Source: AP-15 sp963732095 (lineage in GTDB: Bacteria > Pseudomonadota > Alphaproteobacteria > ATCC43930 > CGMCC-115725). From it: 64,000 nucleotides of DNA. This document shows positions 32,535 to 41,227 of this stretch, piece after piece. Position 1 is the stretch's first letter, and the number at the start of each line of letters is the position of its first letter. The notes beneath the pieces were generated by a model that ran no database searches, had not been told where the DNA came from, and saw only the letters and a list, made by a program, of their open reading frames with translations. The position numbers and the translations under genes were made by a program. The stretch spans positions 186,001-250,000 of the forward strand of contig CAVSZA010000014.1 of NCBI GenBank assembly GCA_963732095.1, written 5' to 3'.

Positions 32535-35363
32535 CTATAGAAAAAACACGCTTCTTTCGGTGGATGAATGAATTTTAACACGGACTCTAAAGTCTCCAAA
32601 GTCTCTGTTGACTGATTTGCGAACATCTGACATCGAATCTACTCTGAAAAACGCTAAAATGCCAAACGCTACAAGCCCTATCCCTGAAAATGCCAATTTT
32701 ATAACTGACGGGTCGATTGTGAAAGGATAGCCAAGGTCAATATTACTCACATATTTCCTCAGAATCCTTACAGCATCGCCCAGATCGCTTAAAGACACCG
32801 TCGACACTATGTCCCCTAGACCTAAAACAGTGTCATATTCACCTTGAATACTTAATGGATCTGTTCGGAGAACTATGCGGGATAACGACCGATATCCTTC
32901 AATCTTGCCGGGCGGCACCTCTGGGTCAACAGACCAGTTCCAAGGGAGTATCCGTCTCCAACCGTATGGTCTCGGCGGAAAGGCAGTTTCGATCTCAGTT
33001 TTGATGAGACTAGCCCTGTCGGTGACGGCGCTCAATACCTCTCTATCAATGCCGATCACCTTTAATGGTAATATCGAGATCACAAGAGTTTTTCCATATA
33101 TGTATCCAAATAGCAGCGCCAGGCTTGCAACTAATAACACTAAGCCGAAGGCGAGAGCTCCTACCCTGAAAACTACCTCCACTGATCGCTCGCGGTACCG
33201 TTTAAGTGTCGCATCGATAGCGACGCGCTCCCATTTCCTTGAGAGCGGGTCTCGTGTACCATTGGCACGTGCATGCAACGCCTTTACAGCTTGAGTGATC
33301 GCTTCGCTATCGTCTGCCGTATGTGGCGCTAAGGCCTCAGCTATTGGAATGGCAATGGTACCCGGAAAAAATTTCTCTAGTGGCCAGATTGTGTTGTCAG
33401 TTCTTGCAGGTAAAAGAGAGGCCCTGCGCCGAAGTGCAGTATTCCGAGTTCGAATCATTCCAGCAAGAACGCCGGCCGCTTTACCGCGCACAAAAGGGTC
33501 TTCGTGTTTTAACAGCTGTACCAGATTGTCAAGCGCCTCGTCCGTTCCGATATCTCGCAACAGCTGCACCCCCGCTGCCTTCCAGCGTTCCGAATGATGC
33601 GTTACCAGGCTTGGTATCAACTTAAAAGCTGTTTCAGGTGAAGTCGCAATCGCAGATTGTAGTGCAGCCGCTGCGCTTTCATCACCGAGGGTCAGCCGCT
33701 CAATAGTGGAAGCGAAAATCACTCGAACTGGTGCAAATTCTGGCTCCTGCCGACTCGCCAGCGAAGAGAGTATGGCTACCGCCTCATTAATACGCCCCTC
33801 GCCAACTATATAGTCCTGAAGGGCCACTGCGATCTGTTGTATTACCAAATTTGTTGGAGGTTCCTTCATCGATAATAATGCCTGCCCGGCCTCCAGCCAC
33901 CTGAGCTCATGCATCAGCTTTTCGAGAATAACAAAGAGAGCCGGCAAGTTTCTTTGCAATCCACAATAGAAATATAGAACCTCTATAAGCTCTGGCCGCT
34001 GACCAAACGTTACGAGAACTTTGAACGGCTCCCGAGTTCGCAACGCCTCGCGGGCAGCAAAAAATTCTAAAATCGTACGATGCGCAAAGGAGTAACTGGC
34101 CTCATTCGTAGGCTTTACAATGCCGTTGATGTCCACAAGCTCTCGCATGAAACTATGGAAGTCCACCTTATCGTTTCGTGTAACTTCAATAACTTTGTCC
34201 CGTAGTGCGTCTTGCGTGAGCTCCTCAGGATCGTCTGTACGGGCCATTGTTTCCAAGCGGCCTAAGGCAACGCGCTCCAAAACCTGGCGCTTATCATCTG
34301 CTTCGAATTGTTGCTTGATTTGTCTTCTAGCCGGACGGCGACTAAGCAATTCGTCAATCGCATTCTGGTAGAAAACTTCGCGGGATGTAGGAAGTCGGAA
34401 ATCATCTGTGTCAAGATAGAGACCAGTCAAAATGGTCAATAATAAGGGATTGCGACATATGTCCCGTATCTGTGGGTCCCTCTGAATGAGGCCGTAAAGG
34501 CCAATGGCTGACCTTCCCCTGTGGGTCGGCCATCCTTCTAAAAACACTCTCATGTGGTGATTGGTAAACGGTTCGACCTTAAGAACGTCGGCTATTCCTT
34601 CTCGTAAATCTTCGGACCGGTAACTATGTTCCCGACAAGTGACAAGTAACCTATTTGAATGTGCCCTCTGATCATCGAATCGGCAAAAGGATAGGATTTG
34701 GTCAGCAACAAACTCACGGTTTGCGCCAACTTCATCTAAGCCGTCGAGGACTATCAGAAATTTGCCAGCCTCAAGGGTCGATTCGACATAGTTGCCTGCT
34801 CCTGGGAAATGATGCTCGGCAAGTGCTGTTACGATTGCTTGCTGGATACTGTGTTGCTGTTTTGCTAGATTTCGAAGGACTATGAATACCGGGATTAGAT
34901 CGTTGAGTTTTTCATGACAGCGGCTCGTCGCAATGCTAATCACCAGACTTTTCATCAACGTGGTTTTCCCGGTCCCAGGACCGCCCAAAATCATGCAGCG
35001 TCGCGCTCGGGCAACGTACGCGTAAAGATCGACACTTTCCTGCGTAGTATTGGATCGGACCTTGACAGGCGCAAATGCGTATTCAAGCGGAACGTCGAGA
35101 TTGGGACCCACGGGGTTCTCCATTCGCGCCAGATTCGAGCGAAGGAGGTGCCTCCGATAGCTACGAAGAGAAATCGAAAATGGATTTCGGGGCGCAACCC
35201 ACCGATACACTAACTCATAGACTACTCGAACCGGCCATATGAGCAGATCAAGCAAGTGTTCAGCAAGCCGTTTCCCAAATACATTTACGACTAAACCGGT
35301 GATGACGGCGGTGAGTAGAATTAACGCGATCGTTCCCTGTTCGGGTGCTTTGCCCAGATCCAT
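32535..35363 (-). CDS. Membrane-anchored NACHT NTPase with helical-repeat C-terminus
   Basis: A 942-residue STAND-type ATPase. Residues 11-30 form a transmembrane helix, followed by an amphipathic stretch. The NACHT domain has Walker A GGPGTGKTT at 127-135, Walker B FLIVLDGLDEV at 202-212, sensor-like LLVTCREHSY near 240 and NPLLLTILTGL in the helical part. Residues about 480-700 look like HEAT-type repeats (LLKHEDPFVRGKAAGVLAGM). Two more transmembrane helices follow near 730-757 and 890-907. Such proteins oligomerise after ligand sensing, and many bacterial NACHT proteins defend against phages. Lower GC than neighbours and no operon partner suggest transfer. The actual function is inferred. 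Confidence 0.85.
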   Translation of the reverse strand: MDLGKAPEQGTIALILLTAVITGLVVNVFGKRLAEHLLDLLIWPVRVVYELVYRWVAPRNPFSISLRSYRRHLLRSNLARMENPVGPNLDVPLEYAFAPVKVRSNTTQESVDLYAYVARARRCMILGGPGTGKTTLMKSLVISIATSRCHEKLNDLIPVFIVLRNLAKQQHSIQQAIVTALAEHHFPGAGNYVESTLEAGKFLIVLDGLDEVGANREFVADQILSFCRFDDQRAHSNRLLVTCREHSYRSEDLREGIADVLKVEPFTNHHMRVFLEGWPTHRGRSAIGLYGLIQRDPQIRDICRNPLLLTILTGLYLDTDDFRLPTSREVFYQNAIDELLSRRPARRQIKQQFEADDKRQVLERVALGRLETMARTDDPEELTQDALRDKVIEVTRNDKVDFHSFMRELVDINGIVKPTNEASYSFAHRTILEFFAAREALRTREPFKVLVTFGQRPELIEVLYFYCGLQRNLPALFVILEKLMHELRWLEAGQALLSMKEPPTNLVIQQIAVALQDYIVGEGRINEAVAILSSLASRQEPEFAPVRVIFASTIERLTLGDESAAAALQSAIATSPETAFKLIPSLVTHHSERWKAAGVQLLRDIGTDEALDNLVQLLKHEDPFVRGKAAGVLAGMIRTRNTALRRRASLLPARTDNTIWPLEKFFPGTIAIPIAEALAPHTADDSEAITQAVKALHARANGTRDPLSRKWERVAIDATLKRYRERSVEVVFRVGALAFGLVLLVASLALLFGYIYGKTLVISILPLKVIGIDREVLSAVTDRASLIKTEIETAFPPRPYGWRRILPWNWSVDPEVPPGKIEGYRSLSRIVLRTDPLSIQGEYDTVLGLGDIVSTVSLSDLGDAVRILRKYVSNIDLGYPFTIDPSVIKLAFSGIGLVAFGILAFFRVDSMSDVRKSVNRDFGDFRVRVKIHSSTERSVFFL

Positions 35364-35493
35364 GTGCCCCCCAGAACTGCGTGTTTACTGGAACGGGCGC
35401 ATTTCGCTGACCCCATTGCAGTAGAAAAACCGGGTGCCCGGTGTGTTGCCTATACGAACGTCCAGCTGATCTCATTCTGCAAAGCCTACATCC

Positions 35494-35757
35494 CTAGTCC
35501 GGTGAGATGAAGCGTAAATAGGGCATCCGGTCCGGCCCGACGTTCCCGATCATACACCCACCCTTAGTGTCCCGACCGGAAGTAAAATTGCCTTCAAGCA
35601 CGATGTCGTTAGCAGTGCCCAGCACGACGAAGGGAGCATTCGGTGAAGTGAGGGTCTTGAGACGATCGCGGTGACCACGTAAGTTCCTGAGAACAGTGGG
35701 CAGAGCGTCAGGTGTTTCGGGAGACTGGTTGCCGGCTTCGGCTATGAATTCGGTCAT
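35494..35757 (-). CDS. Hypothetical protein, probably 5'-truncated
   Basis: The ATG at 35757 gives 87 residues (MTEFIAEAGNQSPETPDALP..., ending RMPYLRFISPD). The frame is protein-like for about 40 codons further upstream (PAFKAVNKLLEASFKNAGFD) until a stop near 35879, with no start codon, so the original gene was longer. It is codirectional with the NACHT gene and about 130 bases upstream of it. No family recognised. Confidence 0.5.
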   Translation of the reverse strand: MTEFIAEAGNQSPETPDALPTVLRNLRGHRDRLKTLTSPNAPFVVLGTANDIVLEGNFTSGRDTKGGCMIGNVGPDRMPYLRFISPD

Positions 35758-36046
35758 GGCTTGCCGTGCTTCAGCATTGCTTTGCGCAAAGAGTGCATCA
35801 ATTTGTTCAAGATCGAAACCGGCATTTTTGAAACTAGCTTCAAGAAGCTTGTTGACGGCTTTGAATGCCGGGCAATTTCCTCATGCCGGATGAGGACTTA
35901 GAACGACGGAGACTCGGATCACGGTTGGACAGTGTGACCTTGCTAATTTCTTCCATGACAGTTCTCTTGTCTGACCCGGAGTGGACTTGCCCGGTCTGGT
36001 GGCCAATCCACCACACTCAATAATTAACCCAGTAGAGCTCTTAAAA

Positions 36047-36064
36047 GTGTGAGGCAATTCACAC
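36047..36064. promoter_or_regulatory. CRP/FNR-like inverted repeat
   Basis: GTGTGA-GGCAAT-TCACAC matches the CRP core TGTGA-N6-TCACA exactly. No gene start lies close by on either strand, so its target is unclear; it may be a chance palindrome. Confidence 0.3.
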
Positions 36065-36525
36065 AGATCGCGGTTTTAAAACATTTTGCACACAGTAACT
36101 TCACATGGGCGTGAGGCTGTGCGGTTTCCGCCACTGACTCCGAATTCGAATTCGCCGGAGCAAGTCAAAGTACGGAGGTGCTACAATTAGTAGGCCGTGG
36201 TAGGCGAAAATTGCTATGCCCATAGTTTCAATGGGTTAAGCGTGCAGAAATCCAGCGCAAATGTCCGGCAAGGGGTCAAAATTCGCGGTTAGGTCGGCTC
36301 GATCGGAATGACTGCTCTCGGCGCAAAGGTGTCATCGACACGCGGTAGCGGATCGTCGCCTCGCCACCATTCCGATCATTTGCCAGCGCTCCCGCAACGG
36401 CCCGGATCGGTTACGAGCAGCCGTTCAGCGGTCGAGGTCTTCGGCCCTATCTTGGGCTGGAGGCGGCGCGCAAGGGGTTCAGCAACCACCGCCCGGACCG
36501 CTGAACGCTTTGGATAGTAATCAGA

Positions 36526-36539
36526 GTTTCACGTGAAAC
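36526..36539. promoter_or_regulatory. parS-like ParB-binding site (14-bp match) before mnmG
   Basis: GTTTCACGTGAAAC, the inner 14 bases of the parS consensus TGTTTCACGTGAAACA, is perfectly palindromic and lies 38 bases upstream of the mnmG start. ParB encoded at 40039-40896 should bind it and spread, forming the partition complex. Confidence 0.8.
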
Positions 36540-36577
36540 CTCGACACGTCATGCACTGGTCCATACATTCCCCGGCC

Positions 36578-38593
36578 ATGAACCAAGCTTTTGCGTCGTA
36601 TGACGTCGTCGTGGTTGGGGGCGGGCATGCCGGGTGTGAGGCGGCGGCGGCCGCGGCTCGGGTCGGGGCGCGCACGTTGCTGCTGACGCACAAGCGGGCG
36701 ACGATTGGCGAGATGTCGTGCAACCCGGCGATCGGCGGGCTCGGCAAGGGGCATCTGGTGCGCGAGATCGATGCGCTCGACGGAATTATGGGCCGGGCGA
36801 TCGACCGCGCCGGGATCCAGTTTCGCATCCTGAACCGCAGCAAGGGTGCTGCAGTGCGCGGGCCGCGCGCCCAGGCCGACCGCAAGCTCTATCGCCGCGC
36901 CGTCGCCGAATTGCTGGCCGAAACGCCTGATCTCGACATCGTCGAGGGGGCGGCCGAGGATCTGCTGCTCGATGCCAGCTGGCATGTCTGTGGGCTCTTG
37001 CTGGGCGACGGCAGGCGCGTTGCAGCGGGGCGGGTCGTATTGACGACCGGCACCTTTCTCAACGGCTTGATCCACATCGGCGGTGAAAAGATCCCGGCGG
37101 GCCGCGTCGGCGAAAAGCCGTCGCTCGGCCTGTCGCAAACCCTCGCCTGCCACGGCTTTGCGCTCGGGCGGCTCAAGACCGGCACGCCGCCGCGGCTCGA
37201 CGGCCGCACGATCGACTGGGCCGGGCTCGATGTTCAGCCCGGCGACGACCCGCCGCCGCCGTTCTCGTTCATGACCGGGCGCATCGCGACGCCGCAGGTC
37301 GTCTGCCACATCACGGCGACGATCCCCGCGACGCATGCCGTCATTCGCGCCAATCTCGACCGCTCGCCGATGTATTCGGGGCAGATCGCCAGCGTCGGCC
37401 CGCGCTATTGCCCGTCGATCGAGGACAAGGTCGTGCGCTTTGCCGAACGCGAGCGGCACCAGATCTTTCTGGAGCCGGAGGGGCTCGACGACGACACGAT
37501 CTACCCGAACGGCATCTCGACCTCATTGCCGCGCGAGGCGCAGGAAGCGATGCTGCGGACGATCCCGGGGCTGGAAAGGGCGGCGATGCGACGCCCCGGC
37601 TATGCGATCGAGTACGATTTTGTCGATCCGCGCGAGCTTTACCCGAGCCTCGAAACGCGGCGGGTTCCCGGGCTCTATCTCGCGGGCCAGATCAACGGCA
37701 CGACCGGCTATGAGGAGGCGGCGGCGCAGGGCCTCGTCGCCGGTCTCAACGCGGCGCTCGCGGCGGGCGGAGCGGAGTCGCTCGTGCTCGACCGCGCCGA
37801 CGCCTATATCGGCGTGCTGATCGACGACCTCGTGACTCGCGGTACGAGCGAACCTTACCGGATGTTCACCTCGCGCGCCGAATACCGGCTCACCTTGCGG
37901 GCGGACAATGCCGATCAGCGGCTGACGCCGATCGGCATTCGTCTGGGCTCGGTCGGCCGAGAGCGTGAGCGGCGCTTTACCGCGAAAATGGCGGCGCTCG
38001 ATGAGGCCCGCCGCCGGCTCGGCGAGTTGCGCATGACGCCCCCAGCGTTGAAGCGCCACGGGATCATCGTCAACGAGGACGGGGTTGCCCGCAATGGCGC
38101 GGAGCTGCTGGCCTACCCCGGCGTCGATATGGTCCGTCTCGCCGCAGTTTGGCCGGAACTCGGCTCGCTGACGATGGAGATTGCGGAGCAGCTGGAGATC
38201 GACGCCCGCTATGCCGGCTATCTCGAACGGCAGGAACGGGACATCGCCTCGTTCCGGCGCGACGAGGCGCTGCTGCTCCCGGCGGACCTCGACTATTCGG
38301 CAGTCGGCAGCATGTCGCGCGAAATCAGCGGCAAGCTCACCGCTGCGCGCCCTGCCACCCTGGGCGCCGCTGCCCGGATCTCCGGCGTCACGCCGGCGGC
38401 ATTGGTCGCGTTGTTGAAGCACGTCAAGCGCCGCGGTAGCGATGCCCTCACCCACCAACCCCATTCGGGCTTGGTCCCCCCTCTCCCGCAATGCGGGATA
38501 GGAGCTTTTGAGCCGAATTCCCTGGAGCCCCTCTCCCGCACTGCGGGAGAGGGTGCCGAGCGGAGCGAGGCGGGTGAGGGCGAAGCGGCGTGA
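36578..38593 (+). CDS. mnmG: tRNA uridine-5-carboxymethylaminomethyl synthesis enzyme MnmG (GidA)
   Basis: A 671-residue FAD enzyme that, with MnmE, modifies U34 of certain tRNAs. The FAD-binding motif VVVGGGHAGCEAAAAAARVG begins near residue 10, followed by SCNPAIGGLGKGHLVREIDALDG, and later GLYLAGQINGTTGYEEAAAQG. The ATG at 36578 is chosen because the conserved N-terminus begins there; a GTG at 36533 lies inside the parS-like site. The normal protein should end near KHVKRR; the last 50 residues (from SDALTHQPHSG) are encoded by a palindromic repeat. rsmG starts inside its stop codon. Confidence 0.95.
   Translation: MNQAFASYDVVVVGGGHAGCEAAAAAARVGARTLLLTHKRATIGEMSCNPAIGGLGKGHLVREIDALDGIMGRAIDRAGIQFRILNRSKGAAVRGPRAQADRKLYRRAVAELLAETPDLDIVEGAAEDLLLDASWHVCGLLLGDGRRVAAGRVVLTTGTFLNGLIHIGGEKIPAGRVGEKPSLGLSQTLACHGFALGRLKTGTPPRLDGRTIDWAGLDVQPGDDPPPPFSFMTGRIATPQVVCHITATIPATHAVIRANLDRSPMYSGQIASVGPRYCPSIEDKVVRFAERERHQIFLEPEGLDDDTIYPNGISTSLPREAQEAMLRTIPGLERAAMRRPGYAIEYDFVDPRELYPSLETRRVPGLYLAGQINGTTGYEEAAAQGLVAGLNAALAAGGAESLVLDRADAYIGVLIDDLVTRGTSEPYRMFTSRAEYRLTLRADNADQRLTPIGIRLGSVGRERERRFTAKMAALDEARRRLGELRMTPPALKRHGIIVNEDGVARNGAELLAYPGVDMVRLAAVWPELGSLTMEIAEQLEIDARYAGYLERQERDIASFRRDEALLLPADLDYSAVGSMSREISGKLTAARPATLGAAARISGVTPAALVALLKHVKRRGSDALTHQPHSGLVPPLPQCGIGAFEPNSLEPLSRTAGEGAERSEAGEGEAA
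38444..38581. repeat. Palindromic repeat forming the mnmG C-terminal tail
   Basis: The outer arms GCCCTCACCC (38444-38453) and GGGTGAGGGC (38572-38581) are perfect inverted repeats. Inside, CCCTCTCCCGCA and TGCGGGAGAGGG (38529-38553) form a 12-bp stem with a one-base centre. A related, less perfect hairpin lies at about 38479-38500. Same family as 25605-25673 and 51378-51520. The whole element is read in frame without a stop. Confidence 0.85.
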
Positions 38594-39219
38594 CGTTGCC
38601 GCTCGGCCCGCAAGGGTTTGCTGAGCTCGTTCCTGTTTCACGTGAAACACTTGCGCGGCTGGAAGCGTATGCCGAGCTGCTGACCCGGTGGTCGGCGCGT
38701 ATCAATCTGGTCGGCCGCGACACTCTCGCCGATCTGTGGCGGCGGCATATCCTCGATTCGGCGCAGCTCCATCGTTTCGTCCCGAGCTCGGCGCGAAGCC
38801 TGATCGACCTCGGCAGCGGCGCGGGATTGCCGGGGCTCGTGCTCGCGATCCTCGGCGTCCCCGGCGTCGAGCTTGTGGAGGCGGATTCGCGAAAGGCCGC
38901 GTTTCTGCGCGAAGCGGCTCGCGTGACCGGAGCGGAGGTCGCGATTCGGCCGTGCCGCATTCAGGGAGTGCCGCCGCATCCGGTAGATGTCGTGACCGCG
39001 CGCGCCTGCGCGCCGCTCGCCCGGTTGCTAGATTTGGCCGCACCGTTTCTGGCGCCTGATACCCTTTGTCTCTTTCCCAAAGGCGAGCGTTTCAACGAGG
39101 AATTGACCCTGGCCCGCAAAGCCTGGACAATGAATGTGTCGGTCGAACAGAGCCTGTCCGACCGGCGGGGGATCGTTCTTCGATTGCAACAGGTTGCCCG
39201 TGAGCCTCGCCAGGCTTGA
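38590..39219 (+). CDS. rsmG: 16S rRNA (guanine527-N7)-methyltransferase RsmG (GidB)
   Basis: A 209-residue SAM-dependent methyltransferase. It has the motif NLVGRDTLADLWRRHILDSAQL and the SAM-binding loop LIDLGSGAGLPGLVLAI near residue 76. The GTG at 38590 overlaps the mnmG stop (GTGA). The second half of the N-terminus is encoded over a perfect parS site (VSRETL). Its end overlaps the parA start region, giving a tightly packed mnmG-rsmG-parA-parB operon. Confidence 0.95.
   Translation: MTLPLGPQGFAELVPVSRETLARLEAYAELLTRWSARINLVGRDTLADLWRRHILDSAQLHRFVPSSARSLIDLGSGAGLPGLVLAILGVPGVELVEADSRKAAFLREAARVTGAEVAIRPCRIQGVPPHPVDVVTARACAPLARLLDLAAPFLAPDTLCLFPKGERFNEELTLARKAWTMNVSVEQSLSDRRGIVLRLQQVAREPRQA
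38634..38649. promoter_or_regulatory. parS: Perfect parS site inside rsmG
   Basis: TGTTTCACGTGAAACA is the full 16-bp consensus parS, located about 1.4 kb upstream of parB. ParB loads here and the ParA ATPase then segregates the origin region. Confidence 0.93.
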
Positions 39220-40042
39220 CGCGGAGCTGCGCGCCACCCCGGCCGCGCGCCGTGCCCGCACGATCGCGCTCGCCAATCAAAAAGGCGGTGTCGGCAAGAC
39301 GACGACCGCAATAAATCTCGCCACGGCGCTCGCAGCTGTTGGTCACCACGTGCTGCTGATCGATCTCGATCCGCAAGGCAATGCCAGCACCGGTCTCGGC
39401 ATCCAGCGGCCGGCGCGTGCCGTGACCAGCTATGAGCTGATCCTCGGCGAGGCCGAGGTCGATGACGTAGTGATAAAGACTGACATCCCCCACCTGGCCA
39501 TAATCCCCGCGTCGCAGGATCTGGCCGGCGCCGAGTTGGAGCTGGCGTCTCGCGAGCGGCGCGAATTTCTGCTGAGCCAGGCCATTCGCAGCCGTGTGCG
39601 CGATTATGATGAGGTGCTGGTGGATTGTCCCCCGTCGCTGAACCTGCTGACGATCAATGCGCTAGTCGCCGCCGATTCGGTACTGGTCCCATTGCAGTGC
39701 GAATTTTATGCATTGGAGGGGCTCAGTCAATTGATGCGGACGATCGAACGGGTGCAGCGCGCGCTCAACCCCCGGCTCGATCTGCAGGGTGTGCTGCTGA
39801 CCATGTATGACCAGCGCAATAATCTCAGCGACCAGGTTGCCGCGGATGTGCGCGGTCATTTCGGAGCCAGAGTCTTCGACACGGTGATCCCGCGCAATGT
39901 GCGCATTGCCGAGGCGCCGTCGCATGGCAAGCCGGTGCTGATCTACGATCACGGCTGCGCCGGCGCGCAGGCTTATATCCGGCTGGCCACCGAGGTATTG
40001 CGCCGCAGCGGAGCGGCACTGCCCTCAATGGCCCCACAATGA
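39200..40042 (+). CDS. parA: Chromosome partitioning ATPase ParA/Soj
   Basis: A 280-residue Walker-type ATPase. The deviant Walker A is KGGVGKTTTAINLATAL (signature lysine present), the A' motif is VLLIDLDPQGNASTG, and Walker B is VLVDCPPSLNLL. The GTG at 39200 is preferred over the upstream in-frame start, since the homology begins about 30 residues later and the earlier codons are an rsmG shadow; it overlaps the rsmG end by 20 bases. It forms a nucleoid-bound gradient that moves ParB-parS complexes. parB follows with a 4-base overlap. Confidence 0.95.
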   Translation: MSLARLDAELRATPAARRARTIALANQKGGVGKTTTAINLATALAAVGHHVLLIDLDPQGNASTGLGIQRPARAVTSYELILGEAEVDDVVIKTDIPHLAIIPASQDLAGAELELASRERREFLLSQAIRSRVRDYDEVLVDCPPSLNLLTINALVAADSVLVPLQCEFYALEGLSQLMRTIERVQRALNPRLDLQGVLLTMYDQRNNLSDQVAADVRGHFGARVFDTVIPRNVRIAEAPSHGKPVLIYDHGCAGAQAYIRLATEVLRRSGAALPSMAPQ

Positions 40043-40896
40043 GCGAGCGGGCGAGACGGCGTCAGCTCGGCCGTGGCCTCGCAACCCTGTTCGGCGAGAC
40101 CGATGGCGGCTCGTCCGCCGATCCGGCGCCACAGCGCCGCGTGCCGATCGAGCTGATCCGCCCCGGGACATTCCAGCCGCGGCGGCGCTTTGATGAGTCC
40201 GAACTCGATGCGCTCGCCCAGTCGATCCGCGAGAAGGGCATCATCCAGCCCCTGTTGGTCCGGCCGCTCGCGGGTGAGGAAGCCGCCTTCGAGCTGATTG
40301 CCGGCGAGCGGCGGTGGCGTGCCGCGCAGCGCGTCGGGATGCACGAGGTGCCGGTGATCATCCGGCCGCTGACGGATTCCGACGCGCTGGAAATCGCGTT
40401 GGTCGAGAACCTGCAGCGCGAGGATTTGTCGGCGCTCGAGGAGGCCGAAGCCTATCGCCGGCTGATGGACGAGTTTGGCCGCACCCAGGCGGGTCTCGCC
40501 GAAGCCGTCGGCAAGAGTCGCAGCCACGTCGCGAATACCTTGCGCCTGCTCTCGTTGCCGGCATCGGTGCACCGCAGGCTCGACGACGGCGAGTTATCCG
40601 CCGGGCATGCCCGAGCGCTGCTCGCCGCGCCGGACCCGGCCGCGCTCGCCGCGGAAGTGGTGCGCCGTGGGCTCAACGTCCGCGCCACCGAGCGGCTCGT
40701 CCAGCGGCGCGCTACCGTGCCGTTCCCAAGACCGCGCCTGCGTGACGCCGACACGCTAGCGCTCGAGCGCGAGCTCGCCGCGACCCTCGGCCTCCGGGTC
40801 ACCCTCGACCCAAAAAAGCGCGGCGGCGCGTTGACCCTACACTATGCGAACCTCGACCAGCTCGACCGAGTGTTGAGCCTCTTGCGCGCCGGCTGA
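40039..40896 (+). CDS. parB: Chromosome partitioning protein ParB/Spo0J
   Basis: A 285-residue CTPase and DNA clamp. The N-terminal motif RRQLGRGLATLFG contacts ParA. The CTP-binding box includes ELIAGERRWRAAQ and ALVENLQREDLSALEEAEAY. The helix-turn-helix (TQAGLAEAVGKSRSHVANTLRLLSLP) reads parS, and the C-terminal dimerisation segment ends GALTLHYANLDQLDRVL. Length is normal. It is convergent with the dodecin gene, with 11 bases between the stops. Confidence 0.96.
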   Translation: MSERARRRQLGRGLATLFGETDGGSSADPAPQRRVPIELIRPGTFQPRRRFDESELDALAQSIREKGIIQPLLVRPLAGEEAAFELIAGERRWRAAQRVGMHEVPVIIRPLTDSDALEIALVENLQREDLSALEEAEAYRRLMDEFGRTQAGLAEAVGKSRSHVANTLRLLSLPASVHRRLDDGELSAGHARALLAAPDPAALAAEVVRRGLNVRATERLVQRRATVPFPRPRLRDADTLALERELAATLGLRVTLDPKKRGGALTLHYANLDQLDRVLSLLRAG

Positions 40897-40907
40897 AGCG
40901 GCCGGTC

Positions 40908-41111
40908 TCAGTTTTCTAGTATGAAGGTCACCTCCATGGTGACCCGGTACTCTTCGATCTTGCCGTTCTCGACGCTCGCCTTGTGCTCGACGACGTGCAG
41001 GCCGGTAATGCCCCGCAAGGTCCGGTTAGCCCGCGCCAATCCCTCGCGCACCGCGGCATCAAAGCCCTCGGATGAAGCGGCAGTGATCTTTGTGACACTT
41101 GCAACTGCCAT
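40908..41111 (-). CDS. Dodecin
   Basis: A 67-residue flavin-binding protein of the dodecin family (SVTKITAASSEGFDAAVREGLARANRTLRGITG, then HVVEHKASVENGKIEEYRVTMEVTFIL). Dodecins form hollow dodecamers that store riboflavin or FMN. The ATG at 41111 has a GGAGGA ribosome site; a TTG one codon earlier is also possible. Confidence 0.93.
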   Translation of the reverse strand: MAVASVTKITAASSEGFDAAVREGLARANRTLRGITGLHVVEHKASVENGKIEEYRVTMEVTFILEN

Positions 41112-41227
41112 CAATTCCTCCCTGAAAATTGGCCAGCCGGAGAATTTTCTGCTGCCAAGCCGGCGATGTTAACTCTTCGAAGTTCCTTTCGAAAGGCTCC
41201 AGCGTGGCCCGGAAGTCCGGCTTGCGC

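Larger units (their letters stand above)
35758..36577. other. Long gene-poor stretch upstream of mnmG
   Basis: Apart from the truncated frame at its left end, no gene is supported. It holds a CRP-like inverted repeat (36047-36064), the palindrome GTTTTAAAAC (36074-36083), CTCCG/CGGAG arms around a doubled GAATTC (36136-36158) and a parS-like site (36526-36539). The left 400 bases are AT-richer, like the island. No DnaA-box cluster was seen, so an origin is not claimed. Confidence 0.4.

Noticed and set aside
35880..36525. Replication origin near the parAB locus
   Set aside because: No cluster of DnaA boxes or AT-rich unwinding element could be recognised in the gap before mnmG.
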